Shown here piece by piece: positions 1 to 14,196 of a stretch of 64,000 nucleotides of DNA (positions are counted from its first letter, which is position 1; each line of letters starts with the position of its first letter). A program made the position numbers and the translations under genes. The stretch is from Gonocerus acuteangulatus (lineage: Eukaryota; Arthropoda; Insecta; Hemiptera; Coreidae): contig OX328125.1 in NCBI GenBank assembly GCA_946811695.1, positions 97,977,210-98,041,209 of the forward strand. Direction: 5' to 3'. The notes below the pieces were generated by a model. That model made no database searches, was not told the origin of the DNA, and saw only the letters and a list, made by a program, of their open reading frames with translations.

Positions 1-1346
1 AAAAGTTACATGAATCCAAGCGTTTCCGCAAGAGCAGAATGCCGCAACGTTGGAAGCGGTTCCGGTGCAGTTTTAGCATAGAATATGTAATTACCGAAGA
101 TGTGATCATTTATTAAAATAACGATTAATTATTACATTAATATACATAACAGTTTTACCCTTTTCTGCATAATTATCGTACCGTTATATTCCGAATGCTG
201 TATATTTCTCGATCAAAAGGATTTAGGCGAATATAGGAAATACTTTTTGGGGGTTTGGAAATACTAACAACCTAGAACTTGCAATAGTTATCCAACTAAA
301 ACGCTATTACGCCCAAAAAATTAGTTTTTCTGAACTAGGTCTTTTTATTTTTGAGGTTTGTATGACCGATCAAATCAAAATTTATAGGGAGGGCCCCCCC
401 TGGAGATGGAGGGGGGGCCCTTCAGCCACCTCCTTATATACGCCCATACTTGTTCTCCCAGTTCGATTTTGGGCTGTTTGGTTTATGGTGGGCTTTCTGG
501 CCATCTCGAGGCAAAGCTCAAACGCCTCATGAACTGTTGGGCTATTCCCTGTTTATTGTCGCCAGTACTTCCTCGGCCCAGTCTTTTACCAAGTAATTAA
601 ATCCCGAAGACCTTCTTATATCTTTCTACTCCTTAAATTTAAATTCCTTGTTTACTACCTTAACACCCGATCTCGTCTTTCCGATCTTTATATTCCTTCC
701 AACGTATTGCTTTATTTGAAAATTCATTTCGAATAAAAATGGCCTTCGTCTGTCCGCCATGCTACCAACCTAGAAACCTTTAAACCCCGACTCTTTTTCG
801 CCTGAAAATTTCACTCGACCCCTAGTCTTGTTTCCATTCATACTTTAGTAATGTAATTTAGTATTTTAAATTGGTTAACCTATAAAATTCATTTTTTTTT
901 TTATTTCTTCTTTCCGTAATATGCATCATCCGTCCAAATTAATACCAACTTAGAGGGTTTTTGCAATTAATCTCTTTATTGGTATATAAATACATCTGGT
1001 AATATGATATATGATACAATATGAGGGTTTTGTGGTCGGGGTCTCCCAACTTCATCCTCGATTAACGCCAGAAGGTCGCTGAGATGACGTTGAAATGTGC
1101 ATACCCAAACTCCCTTCTGCTCCGACCAGTGGCCGCAGTCGAAGAGAGATCGGTTAGCCACAGACATTGACTCACTTGAAGGAAGATAAAGCCGTTGCTA
1201 AAACTTCACTTGGTCACTGCACCAGATCTCTGGGCTTCTGTCTTGGTCTGGGTGACGCTTGATAGGGAGAGGACCTTTGGCGAGTGGAAATTTTAGGGCT
1301 AGGTATGGGCGAAGGTTAGTTTAGGGAAACGTTGGAATCTGGGTAA
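1..1346. other. Intergenic DNA, no gene recognised
   Basis: No coding region, RNA gene or complete mobile element is recognised here. There is a G/C-run patch near 390-420 and a weakly GC-richer stretch at about 1020-1310 whose short frames resemble nothing I know. The only supported repeat is the R1 fragment at 226-350. The stretch ends at the A/TC junction where a Helitron begins. Confidence 0.6.
226..350 (+). repeat. Dispersed repeat R1, partial copy
   Basis: This stretch matches 30478-30600 closely. Both contain TATAGGAAATACTTT, a G-run, an AACTAAAnnGCTATTACGC segment and a following A/T-rich piece. The copy at 30.5 kb runs on into sequence that also occurs separately at 2075-2255, so the full repeat is probably at least 300 bp. 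I cannot assign it to a named family and see no reading frame in it. Confidence 0.5.
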
Positions 1347-1843
1347 TCTATATATATAAAAATCACGTGTTTGTCTGTTTGTTCCTCATACAAATACACA
1401 CCCTTTGACCGATTTTGACCAAACTTGGCACACGGGTAGGTCGTAATACGATAAATGTCATAGGCTAGGTCAGAAACGTCTACCAGATGTCTGTCTGTAT
1501 GATTGTTCCTAATACAAATCCACACCGTTTGACCGATTTTGACCAAACATGGCACACAGGTAGGTCTTGATACGGGAAATGTCATAGGCTAAGTCAAAAA
1601 CGTCTACCAGCTGCCTGTCTGTATGTTTGTTCCTTATACAAATCCACACAGTTCGCCCGATTTTGACCAAACTTGGCACACATGTAGGTCTTGATTCGGG
1701 GAGAGTCATAGGCTAGGTTAAAATCGTTTATGACTCACAGTTCGGAGGTCACGGGTTCGAAACAATGAACGCGGCTCCTAATTTATTTTTGATTTTATAG
1801 ACGCAAAAAGTAGGCGCAGCATGGCACGCCGGGTAACAGCTAG
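1347..1843 (+). mobile_element. Helitron, non-autonomous, copy 1 (three internal units)
   Basis: The element starts with TC just after an A and ends with CTAG just before a T, as expected of Helitrons that insert between A and T. The 5' end reads TCTATATATATAAAAATCAC. The 3' end reads CACGCCGGGTAACAGCTAG, a GC-rich terminus typical of the superfamily. Inside are three tandem units of about 124 bp, beginning near 1380, 1504 and 1628, each with TTGACC, GATTTTGACCAAAC and GGTAGGTC segments. No RepHel coding sequence is present, so it depends on an autonomous relative. Copies at 31652 and 52436 carry two units and one unit. The insertion lies against the Jockey remnant to its right. Confidence 0.8.
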
Positions 1844-2035
1844 TACAACATATCTAACGAGTGGGATATTGAAGTCTTTATGGAGGTTGAGGTTGGAAAT
1901 GCTGAAAGGAGCATTGACTATTGTTCTTAGGTCTTTGGATTGGAATGTTTGAATGCGTCTGATGTTCGATGTTTTCGCAGTTCCCCAGAAATCTGATCCG
2001 TACGTCCAAATGGGTTGCAGTAGTAAATTCAAAAT
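1844..2035 (-). pseudogene. Jockey-clade LINE reverse transcriptase, C-terminal fragment
   Basis: The minus-strand translation contains PIWTYGSDFWGTAKTSN, then IQTFQSKDLRTIVNAP, then DFNIPLV. This block follows the reverse transcriptase domain in Jockey-clade non-LTR retrotransposons, where PIWTYG, WG, QnfQnKnLRnInNAP and IPnV are the usual landmarks. Only about 60 codons remain. The fragment stops at the Helitron terminus at 1843/1844, and upstream of 2035 the similarity fades. No promoter or complete ORF is present. It is a dead fragment and shows only that Jockey LINEs have been active in this lineage. Confidence 0.75.
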
Positions 2036-2074
2036 TATTCCTAAGAAACATGTGCCCTGGAATAGGAATACATT

Positions 2075-2255
2075 GTAGCGTAAATGTGCTTTAGCGATGG
2101 CTAAACTGGAAAAAAACCGTAACCGTGTCCGCTGGAGTTCGCACTCTATGTATGTAATGTACTGTATAACTGTATGTTATGCAGTACATTACATAGGTTT
2201 GTCGGGTGGACCTAAAGCATTTTTAGGTTCCTGAATTTGGGCAGAAGGCTCTAAA
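2075..2255 (+). repeat. Dispersed repeat R1, second half
   Basis: This stretch matches 30601-30795. Shared segments include TGCTTTAGCGATG, GTGTCCGCTGG, CAGTACATTACATAGG and GCAGAAGGCTCT. The two pieces of R1 are contiguous at 30.5 kb, so they belong to one family. A small palindrome lies near 2150-2190, where TGTAATGTACTGTA is followed by TATGCAGTACATTACATA. Function is unknown. Confidence 0.5.
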
Positions 2256-3301
2256 AGAAATTATTTTTTCAGTTCATTTCATTTCAAAGTACACTATTAT
2301 TTATATTTATTTGCTTTGGAGAATTTCCAAAGGAGTTTAGCTTTGATAATATTTCTGAACATTGTTATTGAAATATAAAAATAAAATTAAATAAACAAGT
2401 TCAACTTAAATCATTTTTGCCAAGATAAAAATGAAAAAGTAGAAGAAAGGAGATTCAATGTTCTTTTTCTTAAAGCATACACTCTCAAAACCAGGTATAA
2501 AAAACCCAAGTTAATGAAGATATTTCTGATTTTGACACATTCATATATTCATCCGCTTAATTAAATCAATTATATTTTATAAAAGAGGTCTGCAGCTCAC
2601 AGGAATCTGAACGCTCTCTAGCTCAATTCATGGCCATCTCCCAGAATAAATAGAGAAACATAAATGACGGTGTTTCAATTTATGTGTACAGTAAAAAAAC
2701 ATGGAATAAACATCCATAAACTTCTAATTAAATATACCTATAAAAATCATACATGTTTTAAAATTATAATAATAGAAAAATACCTGAAATATTATAATAA
2801 TAAATATTTTACTGTAAGATAAAAATCATATTCCCTCAAATCCTGACCTCATATTCTTTAATGCTAATAGACTTAAGTTGAATACGAATTAAATCCAGTG
2901 AAAGTGTATTCATTTTTATTCTATTAGCTTTAAAGATTATGAGGTGAGGTTTTTGAGGGAATTTAGTAAGCTTTTGAACGGTTACTTTCCACATACCACG
3001 ATTTCCCAATGGTTTTTGGGATAAATAAAAATAAAATATAATAAAAGTAAAACTGCAAGTATCTATCCTATTTAATACTTGGTTATGTCTAAGCGTAACC
3101 AAAATCTAGAAGCAGAAGAAGTTTTAACTGAATTAATCGGTCTAAGAACCCTAACCGAAAATTAGTCAGGGCAACTACTAATTTTACGGCTTTAAGGATA
3201 TCGCCTGAAAAATGGTTACATTTGATTTCCTACGTCAAATTTTCTATAAAAATGTGTCTGAGAGCAAAACAGTAATCGCTACAATTTCTGTCGCGCGCAT
3301 T
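2256..3301. other. AT-rich intergenic DNA
   Basis: This stretch is strongly AT-rich with many homopolymer runs. No coding sequence, RNA gene or repeat boundary can be supported. Confidence 0.6.
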
Positions 3302-5088
3302 TCAGGACCTTGGAAGAGAAAGGGCGAATCCCGAAATCCGGATGTTGAAAAATCCAAGTCAAAGTTCTACAAGTACTTCAGGATAACAAAGGCGAATTTT
3401 TAATTCCATAGAATGCTGATTCATAAGCCTGATTGAAAAAGTATGCAATTTAACTTCAATGTTTTAATTTTGAATTATAAGAGATATTTCTGGATCACAA
3501 AATGCTAGTAGGGAAGTTTCAGGCTCGGGATTCGCCCTTGAAATGCTAATAGGGAAGTTTCAGGCTCGGGATTCGCCCTTGAAATGCTAGTAGGGAAGTT
3601 TCAGGCTCGGGATTCGCCCTTGAAATGCTAGTAGGGAAGTTTCAGGCTCGGGATTCACCCTTGAAATGCTAGTAGGGAAGTTTCAGACTCGGGATTCGCC
3701 CTTGAAATGCTAGTAGGGAAGTTTCAGACTCGGGATTCGCCCTTGAAATGCTAGTAGGGAAGTTTCAGGCTCGGGATTCGCCCTTGAAATGCTAGTAGGG
3801 AAGTTTCAGGCTCGGGATTCACCCTTGAAATGCTAGTAGGGAAGTTTCAGACTCGGGATTCCCCTTGAAATGCTAGTAGGGAAGTTTCAGGCTCGGGATT
3901 CGCCATTGAAATGCTAGTAGGGAAGTTTCAGGCTCGGGATTCACCCTTGAAATGCTAGTAGGGAAGTTTCAGACTCGGGATTCGCCCTTGAAATGCTAGT
4001 AGGGAAGTTTCAAACTCGGGATTCGCCCTTGAAATGCTAGTAGGGAAGTTTCAGGCTCGGGATTCGCCATTGAAATGCTAGTAGGGAAGTTTCAGACTCG
4101 GGATTCGCCCTTGAAATGCTAGTAGGGAAGTTTCAGACTCGGGATTCGCCCTTGAAATGCTAGTAGGGAAGTTTCAGGCTCGGGATTCGCCATTGAAATG
4201 CTAGTAGGGAAGTTTCAGCCTCGGGATTCGCCCTTGAAATGCTAGTAGGGAAGTTTCAGGCTCGGGATTCGCCATTGAAATGCTAGTAGGGAAGTTTCAG
4301 ACTCGGGATTCGCCCTTGAAATGCTAGTAGGGAAGTTTCAGACTCGGGATTCGCCCTTGAAATGCTAGTAGGGAAGTTTCAGGCTCGGGATTCGCCATTG
4401 AAATGCTAGTAGGGAAGTTTCAGCCTCGGGATTCGCCCTTGAAATGCTAGTAGGGGAGTTTCAGGCTCGGGATTCGCCCTTGAAATGCTAGTAGGGAAGT
4501 TTCAGCCTCGGGATTCGCCCTTGAAATGCTAGTAGGGAAGTTTCAGACTTGGGATTCGCCCTTGAAATGCTAGTAGGGAAGTTTCAGACTTGGGATTCGC
4601 CCTTGAAATGCTAGTAGGGAAGTTTCAGACTCGGGATTCGCCCTTGAAATGCTAGTAGGGAAGTTTCAGGCTCTCGATTCGCCCTTGAAATGCTAGTAGG
4701 GAAGTTTCAGACTCGGGATTCGCCCTTGAAATGCTAGTAGGGAAGTTTCAGACTCGGGATTCGCCCTTGAAATGCTAGTAGGGAAGTTTCAGCCTCGGGA
4801 TTCGCCCTTGAAATGCTAGTAGGGAAGTTTCAGACTTGGGATTCGCCCTTGAAATGCTAGTAGGGAAGTTTCAGGCTCGGGATTCACCCTTGAAATGCTA
4901 GTAGGGAAGTTTCAGACTCGGGATTCGCCCTTGAAATCGGACATTGAGTTTTTCATTGATGATGATGCTATTTAACTTAACTTGAAACTGTGAGAGAACT
5001 AAATTTTTTAACAGAGAAACAAGGCGAATTAAAAAAAAAAAAAAAAAATCGATTTTTTAGATTTGCCCTTTCTCTTCCAAGATCCTGA
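3302..5088. mobile_element. TIR element (MITE-like) with expanded internal minisatellite
   Basis: The left end TCAGGACCTTGGAAGAGAAA and the right end TTTCTCTTCCAAGATCCTGA are inverted copies of each other, about 28 bp long including the adjoining GGCGAA/TTTGCC segments. A second copy at 16909-17345 has the same termini and the same interior order: TTCAGGATA near the left, then GAAATCnGACAT, then AACTGTGAGAGAACTAAA. That copy is only about 440 bp, and this one is about 1.79 kb because one interior segment became a 41-bp tandem array. No transposase frame is visible. Target duplication is unclear here; the second copy is flanked by TA-rich DNA. Superfamily is not assigned. Confidence 0.75.
3500..4937. 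repeat. 41-bp minisatellite, about 35 units
   Basis: The unit reads AAATGCTAGTAGGGAAGTTT followed by CAGGCTCGGGATTCGCCCTTG. Most units are exactly 41 bp and one near 3850 is 40 bp. Diagnostic variants are GGC, GAC or GCC before TCGGG, CGCCC, CACCC or CGCCATT after GGATT, and CTTGGG for CTCGGG. A five-unit block of GAC, GAC, GGC-CGCCATT, GCC, GGC recurs between about 4080 and 4480, which shows that the array also grew by multi-unit duplications. Homogeneity is very high, so the expansion is recent. It is confined to the interior of the TIR element. Confidence 0.95.
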
Positions 5089-5132
5089 TTTCACTGTATT
5101 CTGGTATGCTAGTTTACGGGAGATATTTAAGT

Positions 5133-5329
5133 TTTGTTTTTTTTTTTTTTGTTTTTTTTCTTTACGGCGCATCTACATCTAGGTCATTAGCGCCGACATC
5201 CAGGGTGCAGCGAGGATTTTTCCCAGCGAGCCGTGGGATGAGAAAATTCTTGCCGGAGGTTGGGAATCGAACCCACCATCTCCCGCTTATGAATCCAAGG
5301 CGCTAACCATTAGACCACGGGAGACCCCC
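5133..5329 (-). mobile_element. tRNA-derived SINE, full length
   Basis: On the minus strand the element begins GTCTCCCGTGGTCTAATGG, a tRNA-like head with box A (TGGTCTAATGGTTAG) and box B (GGTTCGATTCCC). A unique body follows, then a 3' end containing GGCGCTAATGACC and GATGCGCCGTAAA whose GGCGC and GCGCC can pair into a hairpin, then an A-rich tail. The 13-bp direct repeat GAGATATTTAAGT flanks it at 5120-5132 and 5330-5342, a textbook LINE-mediated target duplication. The tRNA head has a CAT in the anticodon position but no proper acceptor stem, so it is not a functional tRNA gene. Related copies are at 18719, 22109 and 44535, with 5'-truncated tails at 28005 and 35207. Confidence 0.88.
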
Positions 5330-5676
5330 GAGATATTTAAGTATCACAATTTATCAAAATCATATAATTTTTGAGGGAGCGATATTTAAATTTTAGACCC
5401 CGTTATTTTCGTGATATATGGTTCTACAACACGAAATGTTTAGTCGACACTTTAGCGGCATCGGGTTGTTGCCATAAGGGAGCTTCCTCCTTATGAAACA
5501 AATAAGGAAACGCGCTAAAAGCTATATACATTACTCACTTTTTTTATTTTGAAGTTGTAATAATGCGGAAAAGTTGCGAATTATATAGATAAATGAAAGG
5601 AAACAAAAATGATCAAAATCGGTTGACATCTTCCGTTCGCGCATAGGCTTTGAAATTTGACAAAATATGAAAAATC

Positions 5677-5880
5677 TTCCTTTTAGCGGCTAATTCTTAA
5701 ATTTCTGAATTTGATGATTTCGTAATATAATAGTTTTTAACCTATGCACGACTGAAAGATATCAACTGATTTAAAGCAAATTAAAACACAATGTTTTTAC
5801 GCTGTATTCGAAGACGTCAAAAACTATTATATTACGAAATCATCAAATTGAAAAAATTTAAAATTAGTCGCAAAAAGGAA
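5677..5880. repeat. Inverted repeat, about 200 bp
   Basis: The arms at 5710-5738 and 5819-5847 are perfect inverted copies (TTTGATGATTTCGTAATATA and onward). Weaker similarity extends outward to TTCCTTTTAGCGGCTAAT on the left and ATTAGTCGCAAAAAGGAA on the right. The spacer is about 80 bp. This is probably a small foldback or MITE. No target duplication is evident. Confidence 0.7.
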
Positions 5881-6181
5881 TATCAATGTGGTTTACTATC
5901 AAAACAAGAACAAACTTTACAGACGCCCCAAAACTTCTTTACCAAGCAAAACAATCTATGAGGTATTTGATAAAACTTTTAATTGATGGGTTCAACTAAC
6001 ACAACAGTAATTTATACAGAATTATGTTTTTTTTTTTTTTTTTTCTATTTTATAAACGTATCGTTTTTATTAAAAACTATTCTGTAACGTAAATATTTAA
6101 GCTTTTTAAATATACAGAAAGTGGAAATGTACCATGCCCGTTAAAACTGTTATTGCCCATCATGTCATAGGCCTATCTATC

Positions 6182-6322
6182 TTTTAGCGCGGTTCGTCCC
6201 TCCCTTCATTGGGAGGAACCCCGCTTATAAGGTTGATCTCATGAAACAATCCGGAAGTGCCGACTAGAAAATTTTGCGTTTCAGAACCCCTAGAGACCGA
6301 AAATGACGGTGGTTCAAATTTG

Positions 6323-6380
<58 letters not shown>
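6182..6380 (+). mobile_element. Hel-A rolling-circle-like element, orphan 5' end
   Basis: This is the first 140 bp of the Hel-A family followed by (AT)n, directly abutting a second Hel-A 5' end at 6381. It starts TTTTAGCGCGGTTC, then a stem-loop in which GGGAGGAACCCCGC pairs with the start. Next come CAATCCGGAAGTGCCGACTAG and ACGGTGGTTCAAATTTGTATA, and then the microsatellite. The tandem 5' ends suggest insertion of one copy at the (AT)n tract of another, or slippage recombination between (AT)n tracts. Confidence 0.7.
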
Positions 6381-10130
<3,750 letters not shown>

Positions 10131-10606
10131 CTTACCAAGAGAAAGAGATTCGATGACGTCTTTTGAATATTTTCAATTGCCTTCATGCTGTTGGTTTTTT
10201 ATTTTATTTTTTAATTGATTTTATTTGTAGAATTATTACTATAGTAAAAGAACACAGGAATATGTGAAAAATATTGATATTTTCCAATTCATTGAAACAT
10301 ATGAAATGAAGTATCGGTAGAAGAGGATTCTAGGGTCTGGCGGACCCGACCAGGTAAAGTCATAAAGCCCTTTGAACTAAGGCCGAGGAAAATATTATCT
10401 GTTTCTATTCTAAGCTTTTCAAATGACAATAGGGATATGCTTCTTCGTTGATATAATCTAGGACGAGTAAGACAGAGTTCCTTTGACACTCAAGGATTGT
10501 CAAATAGAATCTTATCCATCTAAAAACGTATAGAAGTTATTAAAGTTTTTTTTTAGATACAAGGTTTTCATTCTAGGCCATCGATATCTCCTGAGAGAAT
10601 GGTATC

Positions 10607-10653
10607 GCTGCTTGTGTTGTTCCAAACAGGGATTGTGGAACAACACAAGCAGC
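10607..10653. repeat. Perfect 18-bp hairpin
   Basis: GCTGCTTGTGTTGTTCCA is followed after 11 bases by its exact reverse complement. The stem is GC-richer than the surroundings. It could be the tip of a foldback element or a small hairpin RNA precursor, but nothing around it supports either choice. Confidence 0.8.
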
Positions 10654-11272
10654 TTGTGTTCGGGGTAAGTGGAGGGGTTCTCCGGATTTATAGCTGGGAT
10701 ATGGAGAGGAGGATTAGTCTGGATCCAGATCGATTCACTCCCTAATCCTTTATTTAGATGTTTCAAGCGAAGCAATACTTTTGGAGGCTCGGCAATTTAC
10801 TGGAAACGCATCAGTCTATCTGACAGTATATAAATTAGTTTAACCCCAAAAATTATTGAGCAAATGTTCTAAAATATAAGAAATGTGATATTTATAGCAC
10901 GTTATAGAAGTGCTCTCGAAACTAAATGATATATATGTATATATTCTTTTTGACTTTTTTTTCTATTAATGTATTCAGGTGATTGGGCAATATCACAAAA
11001 AATGTTGTTTAAAAAGAAATCATTTATTTTGTTCTTCCTTAAAAATTACTAGGCTCCCTAGTAAGATGGTAAAACAACACTATTGCAGTTCTAGTGTTCT
11101 TGGTGCTATATTATTTCGTGGATGTTGTAGCGTGATAAATACTAGCCACTTGAAGAGGATTATTCTCTCTAGATGGAGGTAAGGGATCTAAGAAGATCTC
11201 TAGCCTTGATTTATTGCTAGAATAAAGAGGGATTGGAGAAATCCAATATCCTAGCTGTTTCCCCATCCAATC

Positions 11273-11292
11273 TATAGGCCTATAGGCCTATA
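11273..11292. repeat. 20-bp perfect palindrome
   Basis: TATAGGCCTATAGGCCTATA is self-complementary and also a tandem TATAGGCC array. Function is unknown. It lies between a Hel-A relic and the R3 repeat. Confidence 0.9.
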
Positions 11293-11599
11293 CTTCTCTA
11301 TATACAGGGGTTAGGCGGAGGTGGAGAGGTGGTGATGCATACCACGCTTTTTATGGCGCATTGGATTTAGTCTTCTTCGTAGAAAAGATGACGATTAGGT
11401 TAAGGTTTTGTCTTAGAGTTTGAATAGTAACATACATGTAGGGACACACTAAAGATTTTTATCTTCAGGTATCTTCGCTCATGTGTTGGTGTCGGCCTCC
11501 CTGACCGTCACTAGGTCAACCCAGCCTTTAAATAATTTATTAATGGGTATCTTGGTGCTAATAACCCCTTGGTGCTTGCAGTCATAGAAGCAAGGGGAA

Positions 11600-11710
11600 A
11601 ATCAGGTGGTCGGAGCACCGACCACACTATCTCCCTTGTGTGCCTTATGGCCATGAATCAGATACCTCTCCAATATCTTCTCCTCAGGGCCCTCGTGGCC
11701 TGTTACGGGA
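11600..11710 (+). repeat. Dispersed repeat R3, copy 1
   Basis: Shared landmarks are GACCACACTATCTCCC, a TGTGTGCCTTATGG-like segment, and CAGGGCCCTCGTGGCCTGTT then ACGG. The same order occurs at 58789-58895 on the plus strand and at 19320-19420 on the minus strand. It is GC-richer than the surrounding DNA. I do not recognise its family; a SINE or LINE fragment is possible. Confidence 0.55.
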
Positions 11711-11717
11711 CTGATTT

Positions 11718-11718
11718 A

Positions 11719-11767
<49 letters not shown>

Positions 11768-11778
11768 ATACATATATA
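11718..11778. repeat. (TA)n microsatellite with CA/CATA tail
   Basis: About 20 TA repeats are followed by CACACATACATACATATATA. This lies between R3 and the Hel-A-like relic at 11815, in the position that (AT)n takes inside the rolling-circle-like families. Confidence 0.85.
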
Positions 11779-11814
11779 AGTCATACGATATACTAGATAA
11801 ATATTCATTAGTTT

Positions 11815-12110
11815 ATATGTATATTTGTCTACTCAGGGTCAGGTTCAAAAATGGCTCAATTATGGTGAAATGTAGCCTATAAATACCTGTCTTAAACAAA
11901 AGGTCGTGTTCGTTAACCAGCTGAATCTGCCTACCAAAATACTATTTTACGGCCAGGTAAAATTAATTTTGGCGGAAAAATCTTTCTATAGGTAATTTGA
12001 CGTGGGGGTCAAATGAAATAATTATCCACGCCATATCTTTAAGAGAAAAAATAATTATCTTGAAATTTCAGACTTTTTAGTTTGAGACGGAACACGGACT
12101 TAAATGTTGA
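11815..12110 (+). mobile_element. Diverged Hel-A/Hel-B-like relic
   Basis: The relic retains the order (TA)n, TTTGTCTACTC, AATTATGGTGAAATGTAG, GGTCGTGTTCGTTAACCAG and AATCTGCC seen in intact Hel-A copies, but with many substitutions. No termini are preserved. It is an old, inactive copy. Confidence 0.5.
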
Positions 12111-12722
12111 TCAGGATAAGAATAAATATGAAAATAAACTTTAATATATTTTCTTTAATTATCTTGGTTGTCAATGTCTCGGTTTTTTGTTCCAACAAGA
12201 GAATTTAAATAATTAAATAAGATGATAATAATTAATAATCTTTAATATTGAAACTAATTGGTTGTTAATGTTTGTTAATGTGTTATTAAGCATACCTTCA
12301 GCCATAAGCAGCCCGTAATATAATTATAACATTAGTAGTCTATTAGTATAAAATCAAGCTATAGCATGGGTGCATAAAAGGGAAAAAATAAATTAATTGA
12401 GATCACTTAGTTCAGAAAAAATATATTTTTTCTGGTGTATTGCCGTTTTAGTTGGCTAACAATTCTAAGGTCTAGGTTGTTAGCTTTGAACGGCAATTCG
12501 ATTGTATGGATGGCTACGAATGAGGTGAGAAATGCTTAGTGTATGTGTATGTAGTAATAAATAAGACTATTCAGTGTACAAATTGTTTCATAAGGGTTTT
12601 TTAAAATCATGGAAATAGAACAATAAAAGTCCGACTCGCAGGAACTGCCTCATCTTAGCGCGGTTCCGTTCTTATCCCTAGTCTAATTTCGAAAGATTAA
12701 AATAGAAGCAGTTATTATTTTG

Positions 12723-12889
12723 TTGAGAGGAGATCGTTGACCGTTGATGATGCAAGGTAGGGATTGTCGGGGTTCGGTCACTGCTACTTAATAATATATA
12801 CCCCATATGTGTATGTATGTGGGCATATATATGTACATATGTGTGCGTGTATATGTGTATGTGTATATGCTTATATATAAATATATAAA

Positions 12890-12935
<46 letters not shown>

Positions 12936-13101
12936 GGTATATTTACATAGATATGTGCATATATTAGTGTTAAATATGTCCTACTTGTATTAACAGCCCT
13001 GATGAAGGCTTGAAGTTCAAGCCGAAACGTCGGCACAATAATAAAACCTACATTTTTACGATAAAATGTAGTTTTATTAAGTAGCAGTGACCGAACCCCG
13101 A
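12723..13101 (+). mobile_element. Penelope-like hammerhead insertion, copy 1
   Basis: The insert is flanked by direct repeats CAGTTATTATTTTG at 12709-12722 and 13102-13115. It begins GAGAGGAGATCGTTGACC and continues GATTGTCGGGGTTCGGTC. It ends with the inverted counterpart TGACCGAACCCCGAC, so the arms are terminal inverted repeats of about 28 bp including GTAGCAGTGACC/GGTCACTGCTAC. The interior has a GT/AT microsatellite and a hammerhead motif at 12996-13034. Inverted pseudo-LTR ends, a target duplication of this size and an embedded hammerhead fit Penelope-like retroelements. No reverse transcriptase is retained, so the family call is an inference. Confidence 0.65.
12996..13034 (+). ncRNA. 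Hammerhead ribozyme motif, core intact
   Basis: In order: stem I strand GCC, core CTGATGA, one extra A, stem II GGCTTG/CAAGCC with a short loop, GAAA, then CGTC and the stem I partner GGC. ACGT before the C is self-complementary, giving the very short stem III that usually requires dimerisation. The predicted cleavage is after the C of GTC. The extra nucleotide between the core and stem II is a departure from the canonical fold but occurs in every hammerhead of this window. Flanks outside the motif are repeat DNA. Confidence 0.65.
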
Positions 13102-13997
13102 CAGTTATTATTTTGGTTCCACCAGGCTTGAAAGGTAGGATTTACAATCTTACCTGGAAGGGTCAGCAACACTTGAAACGGTCCCGCTAGTTACAAGGGC
13201 TTGGAATCTTGGAACTCAATGTTTCTAACAATAAATTGTTTTTGTTATTTTACTTAACCTGTTTTATTTTCGAATACATTATCCAACTATAAGCAATTAA
13301 AAAATAACAAGGAATAAAAAAACAGACAAAAAGAACAGTTCGAATAAACGAAATCAATTACTTTAAAGCTTTAAGCTCTTATTTCTCCGATTGACATAAC
13401 CTAATCAAAAATAGTTTTAGAATCATTGTTGTAGAGAATTTAGTAAGCTTTCAAATAGTTTCTATCCACCTACCACGATTTCCCAACCGTGTTCGAGATA
13501 TTAATGAAAGTATACGAAGTTCCCAAAACTTTTCATGTCTGTTCATAAAATATTTTATTCTAACCCTTCCTTAACTCCAAACGTAACATAACTTTTAACA
13601 TATTAGTTTTAATGAAAGTAGAACATGCAGATAATGTTTCAACTGAATCCCGTGATTCTAAGTACCCAAACCGAAAACGGTATTCAAAAACTATTTTTCC
13701 AATTTTCTCGAAAACGGTTAAAGCTATCGCTTTGAAAATGGTCTCATTCGTTTTCCTAGCCCAAGAAGCCTATAAAAAGAGTTCTTACAAGCTTATGAAC
13801 TCAAAAACGTAAGCGTTACGATTTTTTCTGCGCGAATTTCGCCCCAAACGCCATCTTCCAGTGGGCGGATTTTGCTGGTTAACGAACTTGACCTTTCAAA
13901 TTGGACGAGGGATTTTTCTACCAAATTTCATCAAAATCGGACCAACAGGGAAGCCAGATATGAGCGAACAGACAAATATATATATATAAATAAATAT

Positions 13998-14058
<61 letters not shown>

Positions 14059-14196
14059 AATTTGAACCACCGTTATTTTCGGTCTCTAGGGGTTCTGAAA
14101 CGCGAAATTTTCTTGTCGGCACTTCCGGATTGTTTCATTGTATCAACCTTATAAGCGGGGTTCCTCCCTATGGGGGAGGGAGGAACCGCGCTAAAA

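Larger units (their letters stand above)
12625..14196 (-). mobile_element. Hel-A element, both ends present, carrying a hammerhead insertion
   Basis: In plus-strand order the element begins with its 3' end (AAAAGTCCGACTCGCAGG, CATCTTAGCGCGGTTCCG). It ends with its 5' end, an (AT)n tract at 13976-14057 followed by CGGTGGTTC reversed and GGAGGAACCGCGCTAAAAA. The body between 13200 and 13930 is colinear and close to the copies at 6.4 kb and 40 kb. An insertion at 12723-13101, flanked by a 14-bp direct repeat, interrupts the 3' part. The copy at 38941-40774 has the same insertion at the same base, so the two derive from one already-interrupted progenitor. Confidence 0.7.

Noticed and set aside
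1316..1709. Two overlapping frames repeating VPCLVKIG and RNNHTDR-like peptides
   Set aside because: They are the minus-strand translation of the tandem Helitron units, which are non-coding.
3500..4937. CRISPR array interpretation of the 41-bp repeats
   Set aside because: The units are directly adjacent with no spacers.
5250..5325. Possible tRNA gene on the minus strand
   Set aside because: Boxes A and B are present but the acceptor stem does not pair, and the sequence continues into a SINE body with flanking duplications.
13612..13812. 66-codon frame also found at 6891, 9537 and 40193 (MKVEHADNVSTES-like)
   Set aside because: It lies in the Hel-A body and is shared only because the DNA is shared. 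Copies differ by substitutions with no sign of protein constraint, and there is no known domain.
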